64,000 nt of DNA from NCBI GenBank assembly GCA_916700875.1, contig CAKAKS010000067.1:26959433-27023432 (forward strand), written 5' to 3'. Each line of letters opens with the position of its first letter. The first letter of the stretch is position 1. Source of the DNA: Sebastes aleutianus. Lineage: Eukaryota > Chordata > Actinopteri > Perciformes > Sebastidae. Shown here piece after piece: positions 15,001 to 25,264 of the stretch. The notes under the pieces are model-generated. The model saw nothing but the letters and a program-made list of their open reading frames with translations. It had not been told where the DNA came from and ran no database searches. The translations under genes were made by a program, and so were the position numbers.

Positions 15001-18000
15001 CGATAAAAAAATGTGTTATGTAGTATTTTGTGATTGTTAAAGGTCTCCAAAGCCCAAAGTCCACACCAAAGGGAGTTACTCTCCCCCACAGAAACACTGC
15101 TCCTGGACTGCAAGAAATGCCTCGCTTGAAGCCCCGCCTTTTCTTCCGTAACGTGGTGATGTCACCAAGTTACACATTTGCATATCGGCTAGTTTGGCAC
15201 GCCCTCAAACAAAGCTAGTTAGAAACGGAGCTGGAGCGGATTCCAAAGAGTTTGGTTCAGTTGATGTTGTTCTAGTGGAAACCAGTAGAAACTCAAAACA
15301 CAAGTATGAACCTGAAAATAAGCATAATAGTTCTTCTTTGACTGGAATCGGTTCTAAAGCTGATCGGCACTAAATCCAAACATTTGCTAAAATTGACAGA
15401 AAAAGGGCGGCTGGTTAGCTCAGTCGGTAGAGCGAGCGCCCATGTATTGCCAAGGCTGTGTCCTAGCAAGCGGTGGACCCGGGTTCGAATCCGGCCTGTG
15501 GTCCTTTCCGCATGTCATTCCTCTCTCTCCCCCTTTCCAACACTCTATCCACTGTCCTATCAATAAAATGCTTGAAAAATCTCTCCAAAAAAATAACTTT
15601 AAAAAAAAAAAAAAAAAAAATTGACAGAAAAAGATGTGACGACTCCTATTTCTAACAATTACTCAAATAAAAAACCTTAAACCCATTCATTTCCCACAAT
15701 GGAGTCAAAAGGGTGTGACATTATTGGTCAGCAGGGACAGTAAATAACAAGTCAACTACACTCACCTTTAAGATTGTCCTCGAAACTGGAACACTGTCCC
15801 TCAGTCTGGTTCAGTTTATTCTGCAGAGCTAGTACATAAAAAAAACACATTCATATTCAACTTAATCTTCTTTGTTTCTTCTTGCAGAAACATACACATT
15901 CTAGTACTGAACTTACCCTTGATCTCAGCTTGATCACTAGAGTGCTCCTCCACTGTTGCCTTCAGTTGTTCTCTCAGCTCTAGAAAAAGTACGGTATGCT
16001 TCAGCTGAGCTGCTAATACATGAACTCAATAATGTCAAAGGGAAACAAGAAACTCACTAGTGATTGCAGCAGACGTTGTTTTGCTCTCATCGTGCTTTTC
16101 TTTCTCTAGGTTTCTGAGTTGGTTGTGCAGATCAGTGGTTGCCAGAACTTAAGAACACAGAAAGAAGATATGATACGGGGAAACATTCACAATATTTCTT
16201 CAATACTTACTTACTTCTACTTACTCAATCTGGCGTTTGTCTGATTCTTCTCATTCAGCTCGTTGACATATTTCTGCAGCTCTTCCTTCTTGGTTGCAAG
16301 ATCATTAGTGAGCTCTGAGACAAACATATTTATTAGTTACATGCAGAAGATCAGGAACCATAATAACAATATTACAGACAACCTTAGCAGCCGGTCATGA
16401 TTTGTTTGCTTGGGGATTTGTAAAGAATCATTAGAGATACTTACGGGTTACCTGAGTGGCTCCTAACGTCTGGAGGTCTGACAACCGTCTCTGCAGCTGC
16501 TCCACCTGACTCTGCAGCGTTATGATCTTCAGCACTGAAGCACACCACAACAGAGAGGGCAAAACAATTTAGTTTACTACAAAATATACTGTAATAAGAC
16601 TGTAGGAATTTCTCAGAATGATTTCAAACTCACTCTGTTTTGTGTTGTCGTCGCCTATATCAGTGATTAGGCCATCCAATCTGGTCTGCAACTCTAGGAC
16701 AAAGTAAATAGTCTTTAATGTAGATTATATTTCGTCATTTCTAACTTGACAGTCAAATAATGTCACCCTGAATGCCTGAACTGGCATTTTAAATAAGACT
16801 AACCTTCTACAAGGCCACCGGTGGTCCCGTTGGCAGCCTTTTTCTGAAGCTCCCATATCTCATTCTGCAGCTCAATGACTGTTAAAACTGAAACAAACAT
16901 GCAGTGAGTTTGACTGAATCTGTTAACAGCAACTACTGACTGGTCTCTATTTATGTCACCACCAACAAAACAACTTAAAGATCCTCTGATCTGATGATGT
17001 TTCATTTTGTAAATATAATTCTGTTTATTTAGCAATTAGTGCCCAAATGAGCGTAGAGTTATTAATTCCTCCTGACTCGAAACTTGCTTTATGCTTGCTT
17101 GATTCTACTGTATATGTCAAAGGATCAGCATTTAAACATGATCAAAATCTAGACCTTGTTTTCAGTCTTGGACGTTCATCGATGCTAACATCAGTCATGA
17201 ACAATGCATTTATTTTGGGGTTTTGTTTTACTGTTGCAGCATGCAGTGACATGACGTTAACACTGAAATCTAAAGAAATGCTTATCTACAGCTGAATGTT
17301 TAAGGACACTTATTTGAGCTCACTTATTTTTGGGTGGGGAATCAGGCTCTCTATGTCCGCAGTCTTAGAGTTGAGTTCGTCTTGCTTCTCCTGCAGCTGC
17401 CTCTGCAGCTCTGTGAGGAGACAGAGGGAAACTGATGAATTAAGGAAGGATAAGAAAGTTCAATAAGAAAGTTTTGTCAAACCCAGTGGAAACTTTGAGT
17501 TTACATTTCACAATGCCAGACTAAATATTGCATTAAAGGGATAGTTTCGGTGTTTTGAGCTTTGGGTTGTATGAGGTACTTATCCATAGTCAGTGTATAA
17601 CCTACAGTAGATGACGGTCGGCGAGCTCCCATTTTGGAGAAGCAGACAGGAGTTACCGCACGGAACCAAAGTGATGTGCTGCTGTGGACAGGGCCGGCAG
17701 CAAAACGTATTCTAGCCACCTAAAAGAATCTATATCAGTTTAAGTGTACGCTATATTTAGAATAATTTCAACGGTTTACCTTGTCGTCAGACAGCTATAC
17801 AGTCTGTGTTTCCGACAGGGAACTGAAGCTGTTTTCTATGCTCTCACCAAAGCAGCCAGACTCCATTGAAAAAAACTGTAATTTTACCTTGCAGAACACT
17901 GGGGTTTCTGGTCTACCATTGCCTCAGTCGGTTAGTTTGTTTGTGTTATTGTGTGACTTTGGTTAGTTCGGATTCACCAAAGTCACACAATAACACCAAC

Positions 18001-21000
18001 AAACTAACCAATCGAGGCAGCGGTAGACCAGCAACCCCCGTATTATGCAAGGTAAAATGACAGTTTTTTTCAATGGAGTCTGGTTGCTTTGGCGAGAGCA
18101 TAGATAACAGCTTCAGTTCTCCTTTGGAAAGGGCTGTCTGATGGCAAGGTGAAGCAGTGTAAATATTCTGAATATAGCGTACACTTAAACTGATATTGAT
18201 TTTTTAGGTGGGCCTTTCTTTTAGGAGGCTAAAATACGTTTTGCTGTCGGCCCCGTCCACAGCAGTACATTGCTTTGCTTCCGTGCAGTAACCTCTGTCT
18301 GCTTCTCTAAACTGGGGACGTGCCGACCGTCATCTACTGGAAGTAATTCACCGACTATGGATAAGTACATCATACAATCCCAACTCAAAACACCCGAACT
18401 ATCCCTTTAAGATAAATACAAATTTGCAGTGTCAAACGCTCACCTAAGATCCTGTCTGGATCCTGTGTGGTGGAGATCAGATCCGTCAGAGTCTTCACAT
18501 CATCATGCAGGTTTATCACGTTCAGAACTGACTCAGATAAACAGAGCAGACATCACTACACAGCTTATACTTCAGAAACAAACTGAGCAGGAGACAGCTC
18601 TCATGTCAAAATGGAGAGGTGTCAGCTATATGTGAACACAGCACTGTACTGAGGCTATAATGGCAATGCTGTAGTGTAACACTACTCACCGAGTGCTGCT
18701 TTGGAGTCTCCGGTTCTGTTCAGTTCTGCAATCTTCTGTTCAAATTCAGTCTTTACCTCTGATAGAAACACACACATTAAACTAAATAAGACTGAAACTA
18801 CAACTTGACTCATCAGTCATATATTTACAACTTACCCTCATATCTTTCCTCAAGACCAGAGCATTTTTCACTCTTTAAACGCAGTTTCCTCTGCAGCTCT
18901 GTTGTGTCAGAAAGATGAAGTCAGGTCATCGAAACGCTCAACTGAAATGTGTTTTGAAGTTTTCGGAGAAGTTTTAAATGCGCTCACCATTTATTTCCTC
19001 CTGAGCTTTGGCAAATTCCCTTTCTTTGGCTTGAAGCACAGTCTGAAGAGCTGATTTAAAACAATGAAACATTAGATGTTTGAGTCCAAGTGTGAGTACC
19101 AAATTTATTGATTTTTTTGGCAGTTATCAGCTGCTTTTCAGCCTGACTTTAACCGTGGAAGTAGTAGAGGACTCACTGGTGCCTTGACTTGTTGATGTCG
19201 TCTGGTGTTGCTGATCATCATCCAGATCTCTCACCTCTTTCATCAGGCCGAGGATTTTTATGACTGGTCAAAGTAAAGGAAAAGACTCCAATGTTTACAC
19301 TTTAACTTTTGGAGACGGTATACAGCTGATTAGACTTTTATCAGGTCATTAAATGGGCATTATCAGTGGTTATAAGGCTCATGGATATGGGTCAGAAGGG
19401 CCCTGCACATCCACTAGTATCATCTATTCACATGGGCGATCACCAAAAGAAGGTATTAAAGAAGAGCGACCTCTAGCGACCGTAGTAATTATGACAGGAG
19501 CAGAAGCAGAAGTCAGCCGCTGTAGTATACACAGTTCCTATTGGCTGTTCATTCAACAGAGGCAGCTGTATTACCTGCAGCAGATTACCTGTCTCATGCA
19601 CTACTGTCAGGATATAGTGACCGTTTTATAAAAATAATATAATATTTGCTCCAATTCTACCTACTGCAGCTTTAAGTTTCACTTCTGAAATGTAGTTATT
19701 CTCTTTCAAATCTTTTTTAATGTTTTTTTTTTACAGATCAAGCAAAAGTCATCTTAACAAATGTAGAACATAACACATTGTCCTTAACATGAAATAAAAA
19801 ACAGAAAAGGGACGATCCCTTCATTTCGACAACATAGTAGGCCCCTAATGACCCACAACTATGAGGCTTATAACAACTGATAATGCACTTTTAATGGCCT
19901 GATAACAGTCAAATCGGTGTGGCAGCCTATATATATGCTGTATACGGGTGCTTTGTTGTTTTTTTTCTTGTGGAGATAACACAACATTTAAAATAGAAAG
20001 ATTTCAAAAAATGATCTCTTTCTCATACTCATACTTACTCAGTTGTGCCTGGGCATAATCTGCTTCCTCCAGGTGTTTCTGTAAGTTTTCTTGTTGTTTC
20101 TTCTCTTCCTCCAAAATAACTCTTAGCTCTAGGATGGGTAAAAAAACAATTATTTATGCTTTTCTGACTTAGCTGAATAACTATACCATTTGTTTCTAGT
20201 TTATCATTTCATAATCCCACATTAGACAAGCACACTTTCAACTTTCAAATTTAAGAAGATCAAGTTTCATAGAACTGCTCGCCTTTAATTCGGGCATCAG
20301 TTGTCTTTTTGGCATTCGTCATTAACAGTCTAAGATGATCCACCTCTGCCTGCAGCTTAAAAATTTCCTGGGCTGGAGAAAAGAGATAAAGGATGTCAAA
20401 TGAATGCTGTAGTAAACACAACCATAACAACAAAGAAACTGCATTTTGTTGAGTTGCACACTTACTAAGGTCTTGGTTATTCTCGTCACGAGTCAACTGT
20501 AAAATCTTTTTTTTAAGGAGCTCAATTTTTTGCCTCCACTGCCTCTGGTAATCTGACAAAGAAACAAACATGACGTTTTAGTATCAAGCATTTCAGATAC
20601 AAGATAAGAACGGGAGCTACAACACGATGAGATATCAAGACACAAAGTATAGGGACTCGCCAGCAGCTTTAGTTCTGGATTCCTCAATGTGGTAACTGAC
20701 GAGCCTCTGCATCGCCACGATCTTACTGTGCACAAAAGTCAGCTCCAGCACTGGAGGACCAACAAAGAATGTGTGTCAGGAAAAGTTACATCTTTAACAT
20801 TGTTCCCGTAGCTATGAAGAAAATGTTGACGGATGTGGAGAGATGTACTGACTAGCTGAGTCTGCGTCTCCTTTGCTTCGCAGCTCACTGATCTTCCGGT
20901 CCAGCTGTGCTTGTAGAGCTGATGAAGTGAAAGTGATCAAGCAGAGAACAAATCATAAACACAGACATTTAAAGGTACAGTGTGTAGGATTTGGCGGCAT

Positions 21001-24000
21001 CTAACGGTGTGGTTGTAGATCGCAACCAACTGAGTACCCCTCCGCCCACTCCTCCCTTTCCAAGACTGCGCTAATTTGAGCCCAACACATTCTCATCATA
21101 ACTCGTCACATACCGCCCCTCGGCGTCACGCTATTTTCGGCATCAAAACCACTATAGTTACCCTTTGCGTCACTTTAGGATTAGGCAACAAAACCACTAT
21201 AGTTAGGTTTAGGAAAGAGCTACATGGTTGGGCTTAAAATTACGACATATGTACAGTGAAAATGACAGTTGAACAAACAGTTGATTGTAACGTAAAAATT
21301 AAATGACAGATGGGTTTACATTATAGTTAATGGAACGCCCGGTGCGATTCATACCGGCGCAAAAGGGTGCAGTGTGCGGTAGTACCGAACGGCAACGACC
21401 AAAGCCTCGGTATTTAACGCCCTGGGATTGAGAAGGCGCTGGTGAGCTGCTGTGTGCAAAACCGTGGTAACGCCGTTCGCCTCGCTCAGAGGTCATCCTT
21501 ACCATAATAACACTAGTTTAGGAGCAACGGAAGTAATACAGCGGCTGGCGGTACCACGGTTTTGCACTCTGCGGCTCTACCGAAGTTTCACAAGCGTGTC
21601 GGAGAACTACGGTGGCCTTCACGTAACATAAAAACTCGAAAGGCTCTCTCTAGAGCCAGTGTTTAGTTTGTCCGTTCTGGGCTACTGTAGAAACGTGGCG
21701 GAGCAACATGGTGGTCTCCGTGAAGAGGACCCGCTCCCTATGTAGATATGAAGGACTCATTCTAAGCTAACGAAAACACAACAATTCTCAGTTTCAGGTG
21801 ATTATACACTAATGGAAAATATAGGTATGAATATTATATTCCATTTCTGCTAATTGATCCCCCAAAATGCAGCAACACTGTTCCTTTAATACTAACATTA
21901 GCCACATAAGCTACTGGTAATACCAGACCAAGTACGGTTGTAGCAGCAAAGTGTATTAAATTGAAACAATGGTGCGCTTTATTTATGAATTCAACTTTTG
22001 ATTTGTAAAAAGAAAAATGTGTTCTTGTCTCAAAAGCCTCACTTATGCTTCAGATGCACTGCCTGAATTAAGGACAGTCATAACTTATGATGCAAGTAAT
22101 TCAGTCAAGTGGGTAACAATTTTACCCAGAATTCTCTTGTCAGGCTGAGGATTAGTTTCTCCTCTTCTTGATCCAGTCTGTTCCAAATCCCAGATCTCAT
22201 TTTGCAGTGAGATGATCTGAAGAACTGAACAAAACACGAGTCACATCAGAACCATTTATGTATAGCTTACATATATAGTTTGTACAAATCAAAATGGATC
22301 AGCATCTTGAGACGTCACCACTGTTCTACAAATCTTACTCAGCGCCGAGTTGGTGTGGCTTCTTTCGATCTGCTGCTTCTTTACGCTTAGTTCATTGATC
22401 TTCTGTTGCAGCTCTCTTTGCAGAACTGTGAGACACAAGTTCACATAATCAAACATTGGAATTAAAAGACATTTTAGCTGATTGAGCCGACGACACCATT
22501 CTCACTGAAGCTCCCAACATAATGAGCATTGCAGGTGAAAATATCAAGCAGTGGGAGCCAAGTTAAAAAATGATATTGGAGATTATTGTATCGACAGTAA
22601 CGGGAGCGTATGGTGCTTAATTGTAAAGACTTTGCCAGCTCATGTAGCAAAGCAATACAACACTCACCATGGATGTCAGTAGTTTCAGTAGCATTAGCAG
22701 CATGATCGATCTTCTTCTGTATTGTATTCACCTCCCTGGTGAGTGCAATAATGTTCAGGACTAGAAAAAAAAACATTTATATTAGATTAAATCAAAACTC
22801 ATTGCTATAAGATAAGGCATTTAAAGAGGACCTATTGTGCTTTTCCCCCTTTCCTTAAATGTGTTTTGTAGTTTTTTGTGCATGTAAAAGGTCTGTAAAG
22901 TTACAAAGCCCAAAGTCCACACCACAGGGAGTTACTTTCCCCCCACAGAAACACTGCACCTGAACTGCCTGAAACCATGGATGTATAAAGAGAACTGGAT
23001 ACTGGCCCAGTTCAATCCTATGAAAGACACAGAAGTTGTAGTACCACCGTTTAGCCTCTATGCAAAATTTGCTTCAATGCCTGGCGCTCTTCCTGGGGGT
23101 TTGCCTGAAACACCTCGCTTGAAGTCCCGCCTTTTCTTCCGTAACGTGGCGATGTCACCAAGTAACACATTTTCACAATACCTGCTTAGCGGCTAGTTTG
23201 GCACGCCCTCAAACAAAACTAGTTAGAGCGGAGTCCAAAGAGTTTGGTTCGGTCGACCAATCAGAGCAGACTCTGCTTTTAGGGAGGGCGGGGCAAGAGC
23301 TCAAACAGAGTGTTTCAGACGGAGGGTGAAAACAGGTGCTGCAGCCAGGTGCTGCAGCCGGTATGAGAAAAGTAAAGTGTTTTTTTGAACATTAAAGCAT
23401 ATAAACATGTTCCAGTAGAAACCTCAAATACAAGTATGAACCTGGAAATAAGCACAAAAGGTCCTCTTTAAAGAAATGATGACATGTGCTGCAAAACAAT
23501 AAACAAGATACGAACTCTTAAGTAAACTTACTCAGAAATGTATCACTATCAAATCTCTCCAGAAGCTGTTTCATCTTGTTGAGTAACTGGGCTTGATAAG
23601 CTGTCCAGGAATTAAAGACACAGTTTAACATTGGTTATGTAATTCCAATGGTATCATGGTATATGAGCCATACTGTATATGTAGAGTATGATTTACAATC
23701 AAACACTTACAGCCAGTTATAGCTGAGGCTGTCGAGCTGCATGTGGCAAGCTGCAGTTGCAACTGTCTGAGTTCCCTCCTCGACCCGAAGGCTTCATTGC
23801 CTGTCAGAAAGAGCACAGGTAACATCAGTAAACCCACCAGTCCTAACTGGTGATCCACCTCAGCTTGTAAAAGGAGGAATACTCACCCAGTTGGATGTTG
23901 CGGAGAATTGTCTGCTGAAGCTGCGTGTTAAGCTGCACCAGCTGCTCCTTCACACCTGGCAAGGCATGTTAGTCATTCAGGAAGATAATAGAGAGAGTAT

Positions 24001-24673
24001 GTCACAATAGTATGTCCTTTACATCAGCCCTAAAACCATTGTGAGCATTTGAATTGGGAGACTTTACTTTAAGAACCACTCACCGGTACAAGTTTTGATA
24101 GTAATTGACTGTGAAGGAACAAAATATATTAGATTGGTTGACATAAATATAAAAAAAATCTTGAATATTTTTATGTGATAAACGTTTAACTTTGTAATTT
24201 TTCTTGTTACATACCGTCACATTTATATTCCTGGGATCAATTCCTTCTGGTAGGGTTATCTGAAGTCAACAAGGTAGAAGATAGAGCGTTACAAGGATTG
24301 CCCATAAATGTGTTTTATTTCACTGGATAAATCACAGTGTTGGGGACTCACTGGGATCTTTGAAAGGATGCGGTCCACCTCTGGATTATCTGAGCGTCCA
24401 ATTACATGAATCTCCTCCTGACGGACTGAGAAAACAGAGACAATTCAACATGATCAACTGAATGTAACTGTCTGAGTTTAAAATATTTACATTGAAATCA
24501 CTGCTTATTAGCTCTATATACTGTACCTTCTCTGATTTGAAGGTAAATTTGTGATTTGTGATCATGGGGTATATAAATAAAATTGCACTTGACTTACCAT
24601 GTCTGTTGTCAGAAGCTTGAAAGACACAGGAGAGAAGGACGGGAATCCAAATGAAGCGAGAACCCCCAGCCAT
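1..24673 (-). CDS. Giant secreted coiled-coil protein with tandemly repeated exon block (3' end outside window)
   Basis: I do not recognise the family. The gene reads leftward from an ATG at 24,673 and is still open at base 1. Exon borders are inferred from GT-AG (two GC-AG) signals that keep one frame throughout: 18 single-copy exons, then three copies of a 22-exon block, about 2,200 codons in view. Residues 1-20 look like a signal peptide (MAGGSRFIWIPVLLSCVFQA), so the product should be secreted. Nearly all later exons are 60-99 nt, phase 1 at both ends, and encode short heptad-rich helices of two alternating flavours: one beginning like VLxVIxLQNEIxxLQ, the other like ELQxKLxEL. A few Cys occur (CTG and LATC near the N terminus, KCSGLEERYE, AQCSSF) and could crosslink chains. 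No globular domain is seen; one could lie at the C terminus beyond the edge. Known: long phase-symmetric coiled coils form rods. Inferred: a fibrous extracellular or mucus/matrix protein. It could also be several genes, but no stop, poly(A) signal or new start separates the units. Confidence 0.72.
226..261. repeat. Perfect intronic hairpin, present once per unit
   Basis: The sequence CCCACCTGACCTCAG is followed by its reverse complement with almost no loop. The same palindrome recurs at about 6,068-6,103 and 11,937-11,972, between the last two exons of each block. In unit 2 one central base differs (CCGCC). A stem this long in an intron could form a hairpin in the pre-mRNA or a cruciform in DNA. 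Confidence 0.8.
3030..3545. mobile_element. MITE-like remnant in the long intron of each block
   Basis: This stretch (also about 8,870-9,405 and 14,810-15,345) shares segments with the element at 22,821-23,471: the CCCAAAGTCCACACCA box, the GTCCCGCCTTTTCTTC box, and a tail reading GTATGAACCTGAAAATAAGC. It is the same non-autonomous family, more decayed, inserted before the block was duplicated because all three units carry it at the same place. Confidence 0.6.
5844..11711 (-). repeat. Exon-block repeat unit 2
   Basis: A 5,868-bp copy of the same block, very close in sequence to unit 1 over introns and exons alike. Coding differences visible by eye include three extra codons in the fifth exon of the block (near 10,488-10,545, adding a DDK-like stretch) and a changed exon 6 C-terminal part (SDRQMLQAAQ instead of SDLQTLGATQ, near 10,284-10,330). 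No frameshift or stop is seen in the exons checked. The block therefore encodes 583 rather than 580 residues. Confidence 0.9.
15406..15618 (+). mobile_element. tRNA-derived SINE with 15-bp target-site duplication
   Basis: The head is tRNA-like, with an A box (TAGCTCAGTCGG, 15416-15427) and a B box (GGTTCGAATCC, 15482-15492). It is followed by a pyrimidine-rich body and an A-rich tail of about 20 A. The flanking 15-bp direct repeat AATTGACAGAAAAAG occurs at 15391-15405 and 15619-15633, and the empty site is present once in units 1 and 2 (near 3,598 and 9,457). It is therefore a recent retroposon and not a functional tRNA gene. Confidence 0.92.
17528..18412. mobile_element. 885-bp foldback DNA element in unit 3
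   Basis: The two ends are inverted repeats (TTAAAGGGATAGTT at the left, AACTATCCCTTTAA at the right) and the whole element is close to one long palindrome centred near 17,968, where GTGACTTTGG faces CCAAAGTCAC. The target sequence TAAATA appears on both sides (17522-17527, 18413-18418) and only once in the corresponding place in units 1 and 2. No transposase is encoded. Confidence 0.85.
18836..24673 (-). CDS. Single-copy N-terminal exons 1-18 of the coiled-coil gene
   Basis: Exons inferred from splice signals and continuous frame: 24598-24673 (signal peptide), 24352-24425, 24215-24259, 24084-24108, 23887-23955, 23711-23800, 23532-23600, 22668-22760, 22339-22425, 22126-22224, 20853-20918, 20661-20750, 20466-20552, 20283-20372, 20039-20128, 19177-19263, 18988-19050, 18836-18898. 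They total 1,363 nt. The first three encode a non-helical segment (VRQEEIHVIGRSDNPEVD, then ITLPEGIDPRNINVT); a 25-nt micro-exon adds TIKTCT; coiled coil starts in exon 5 (VKEQLVQLNTQLQQTILRN). Exons 12 and 14 appear to use GC-AG donors (GCGAGT, GCGAGC). From the fourth exon on, every intron is in phase 1. The last exon (ELQRKL ... KCSGLEERYE) is nearly the same as the final exon of each repeat block, which marks it as the likely site of the original unequal crossover. Borders are confident because every join keeps frame; no transcript is available. Confidence 0.75.
19330..19680. mobile_element. Fragment of a MITE related to 57,136-57,884
   Basis: The right end, CTGCAGCTTTAAG preceded by CCAATTCTACCTA and a tract with TATAGTGACCGTTTTATAAA, is the reverse complement of the left end of the element at 57,136 (TTAAAGCTGCAGTGGG ... 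TTTTATAAAACAGTCACTAT). The left end is not clear. It sits in an intron and contributes nothing coding. Confidence 0.55.
20968..21890. mobile_element. TTAA-flanked MITE in an intron of the coiled-coil gene
   Basis: It begins TTTAAAGGTACAGTGTGTAG and ends with TGTTCCTTTAA. The ends match each other inverted only in the outermost bases. The interior includes a GC-rich stretch (about 21,320-21,480) unlike the AT-rich introns around it. A truncated relative of its right half lies at 52,655-52,912. No coding capacity is seen. The TTAA borders suggest mobilisation by a piggyBac-type transposase, which is inference. Confidence 0.6.
22821..23471. mobile_element. TTAA-flanked MITE
   Basis: The termini are inverted repeats: TTAAAGAGGACCTATTGTGC at the left and GCACAAAAGGTCCTCTTTAA at the right. 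The outer TTAA is consistent with a piggyBac-type target duplication. It lies in the intron between the 7th and 8th exons of the coiled-coil gene. Related copies occur in each exon block and at 59,911-60,946. Confidence 0.75.
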
Positions 24674-24711
24674 CGTACCGTTTGTCTAAAATCTTCTCTC
24701 TCCTATCTTAT

Positions 24712-24721
24712 GCTTTTTATA
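24712..24721 (-). promoter_or_regulatory. TATA box of the coiled-coil gene
   Basis: On the minus strand the sequence reads TATAAAAAG about 40-48 bases upstream of the ATG at 24,673. This is a canonical vertebrate TATA element; transcription would be expected to start about 30 bases downstream, leaving a 5' UTR of only some 10-20 bases. A strong TATA box fits a tissue-restricted, highly expressed secreted protein rather than a housekeeping gene. Confidence 0.6.
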
Positions 24722-25264
24722 CACCACTGAATGATCAATATCCGGGGGTGGTGGTAGTGGCAGCGTCCCAAAAAAGAAGCCGCAAACCAATGACTACCCG
24801 TACAAAAAGCTAAAAGCTATGTATGAAAAGTTGACACATATATTATATATACTAAATCTAATTACAAAATGTATGAGACAAAGAAAAATACCAGGAGTGT
24901 TAAAAACACAGACTGATTTTATGACCGAAGTCCATGCAAAGAAGAAGAGGTTGCATTAGATACAATATTGCATAATGTTTATTTGTCTTCAGAAAACATT
25001 GTGGTAACACTCAATCAAGGTCGGAGTGCCACCAACATTTGGCTGAGGCTGACGAATACTGCAATATGTAGTTAATTTTTACAATGTGTAGAAAAGAATA
25101 CTTTGTGTGCGACTGTACCATTCAGTCCATCTTTCTATAATGTCTCCATGTCAACAGAGTCAGTCCTGATGCTAATCTGTCCATAACAGATAACAAATAA
25201 TCTTAACAAATGTAAAATTTAAAGCTGCAGTAGGTAACTTTGAGTTAAATATGATAAAAAAGTT

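Larger units (their letters stand above)
11712..18754 (-). repeat. Exon-block repeat unit 3 (5'-most copy in the gene)
   Basis: This is the first block met by transcription. It carries the same 22 exons as units 1 and 2 (first exon ending near 18,758, last near 11,800). It is longer (7,043 bp) because of a tRNA-derived SINE (15,406-15,618), an 885-bp foldback element (17,528-18,412), and about 63 bp at 12,071-12,132 that units 1 and 2 lack. All insertions are intronic, so coding length is unchanged. The SINE and foldback insertions therefore postdate the block duplication, or were not copied to the other units. Confidence 0.9.

Noticed and set aside
15406..15492. tRNA gene
   Set aside because: A and B boxes are present, but the body continues into a SINE with A tail and target-site duplication, and the tRNA arms do not close properly; it is a retroposon head.
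1..18754. Three separate paralogous genes in tandem
   Set aside because: No unit has its own start with signal peptide, promoter, stop or poly(A) signal; splice phases allow continuous reading through the borders. A single gene fits better, though transcripts are needed.
1..18754. Assembly artefact duplicating one unit
   Set aside because: Units differ by many substitutions, small indels, an in-frame 9-base insertion, a SINE and a foldback element, which a mis-assembly would not create. Copy number may still be wrong.
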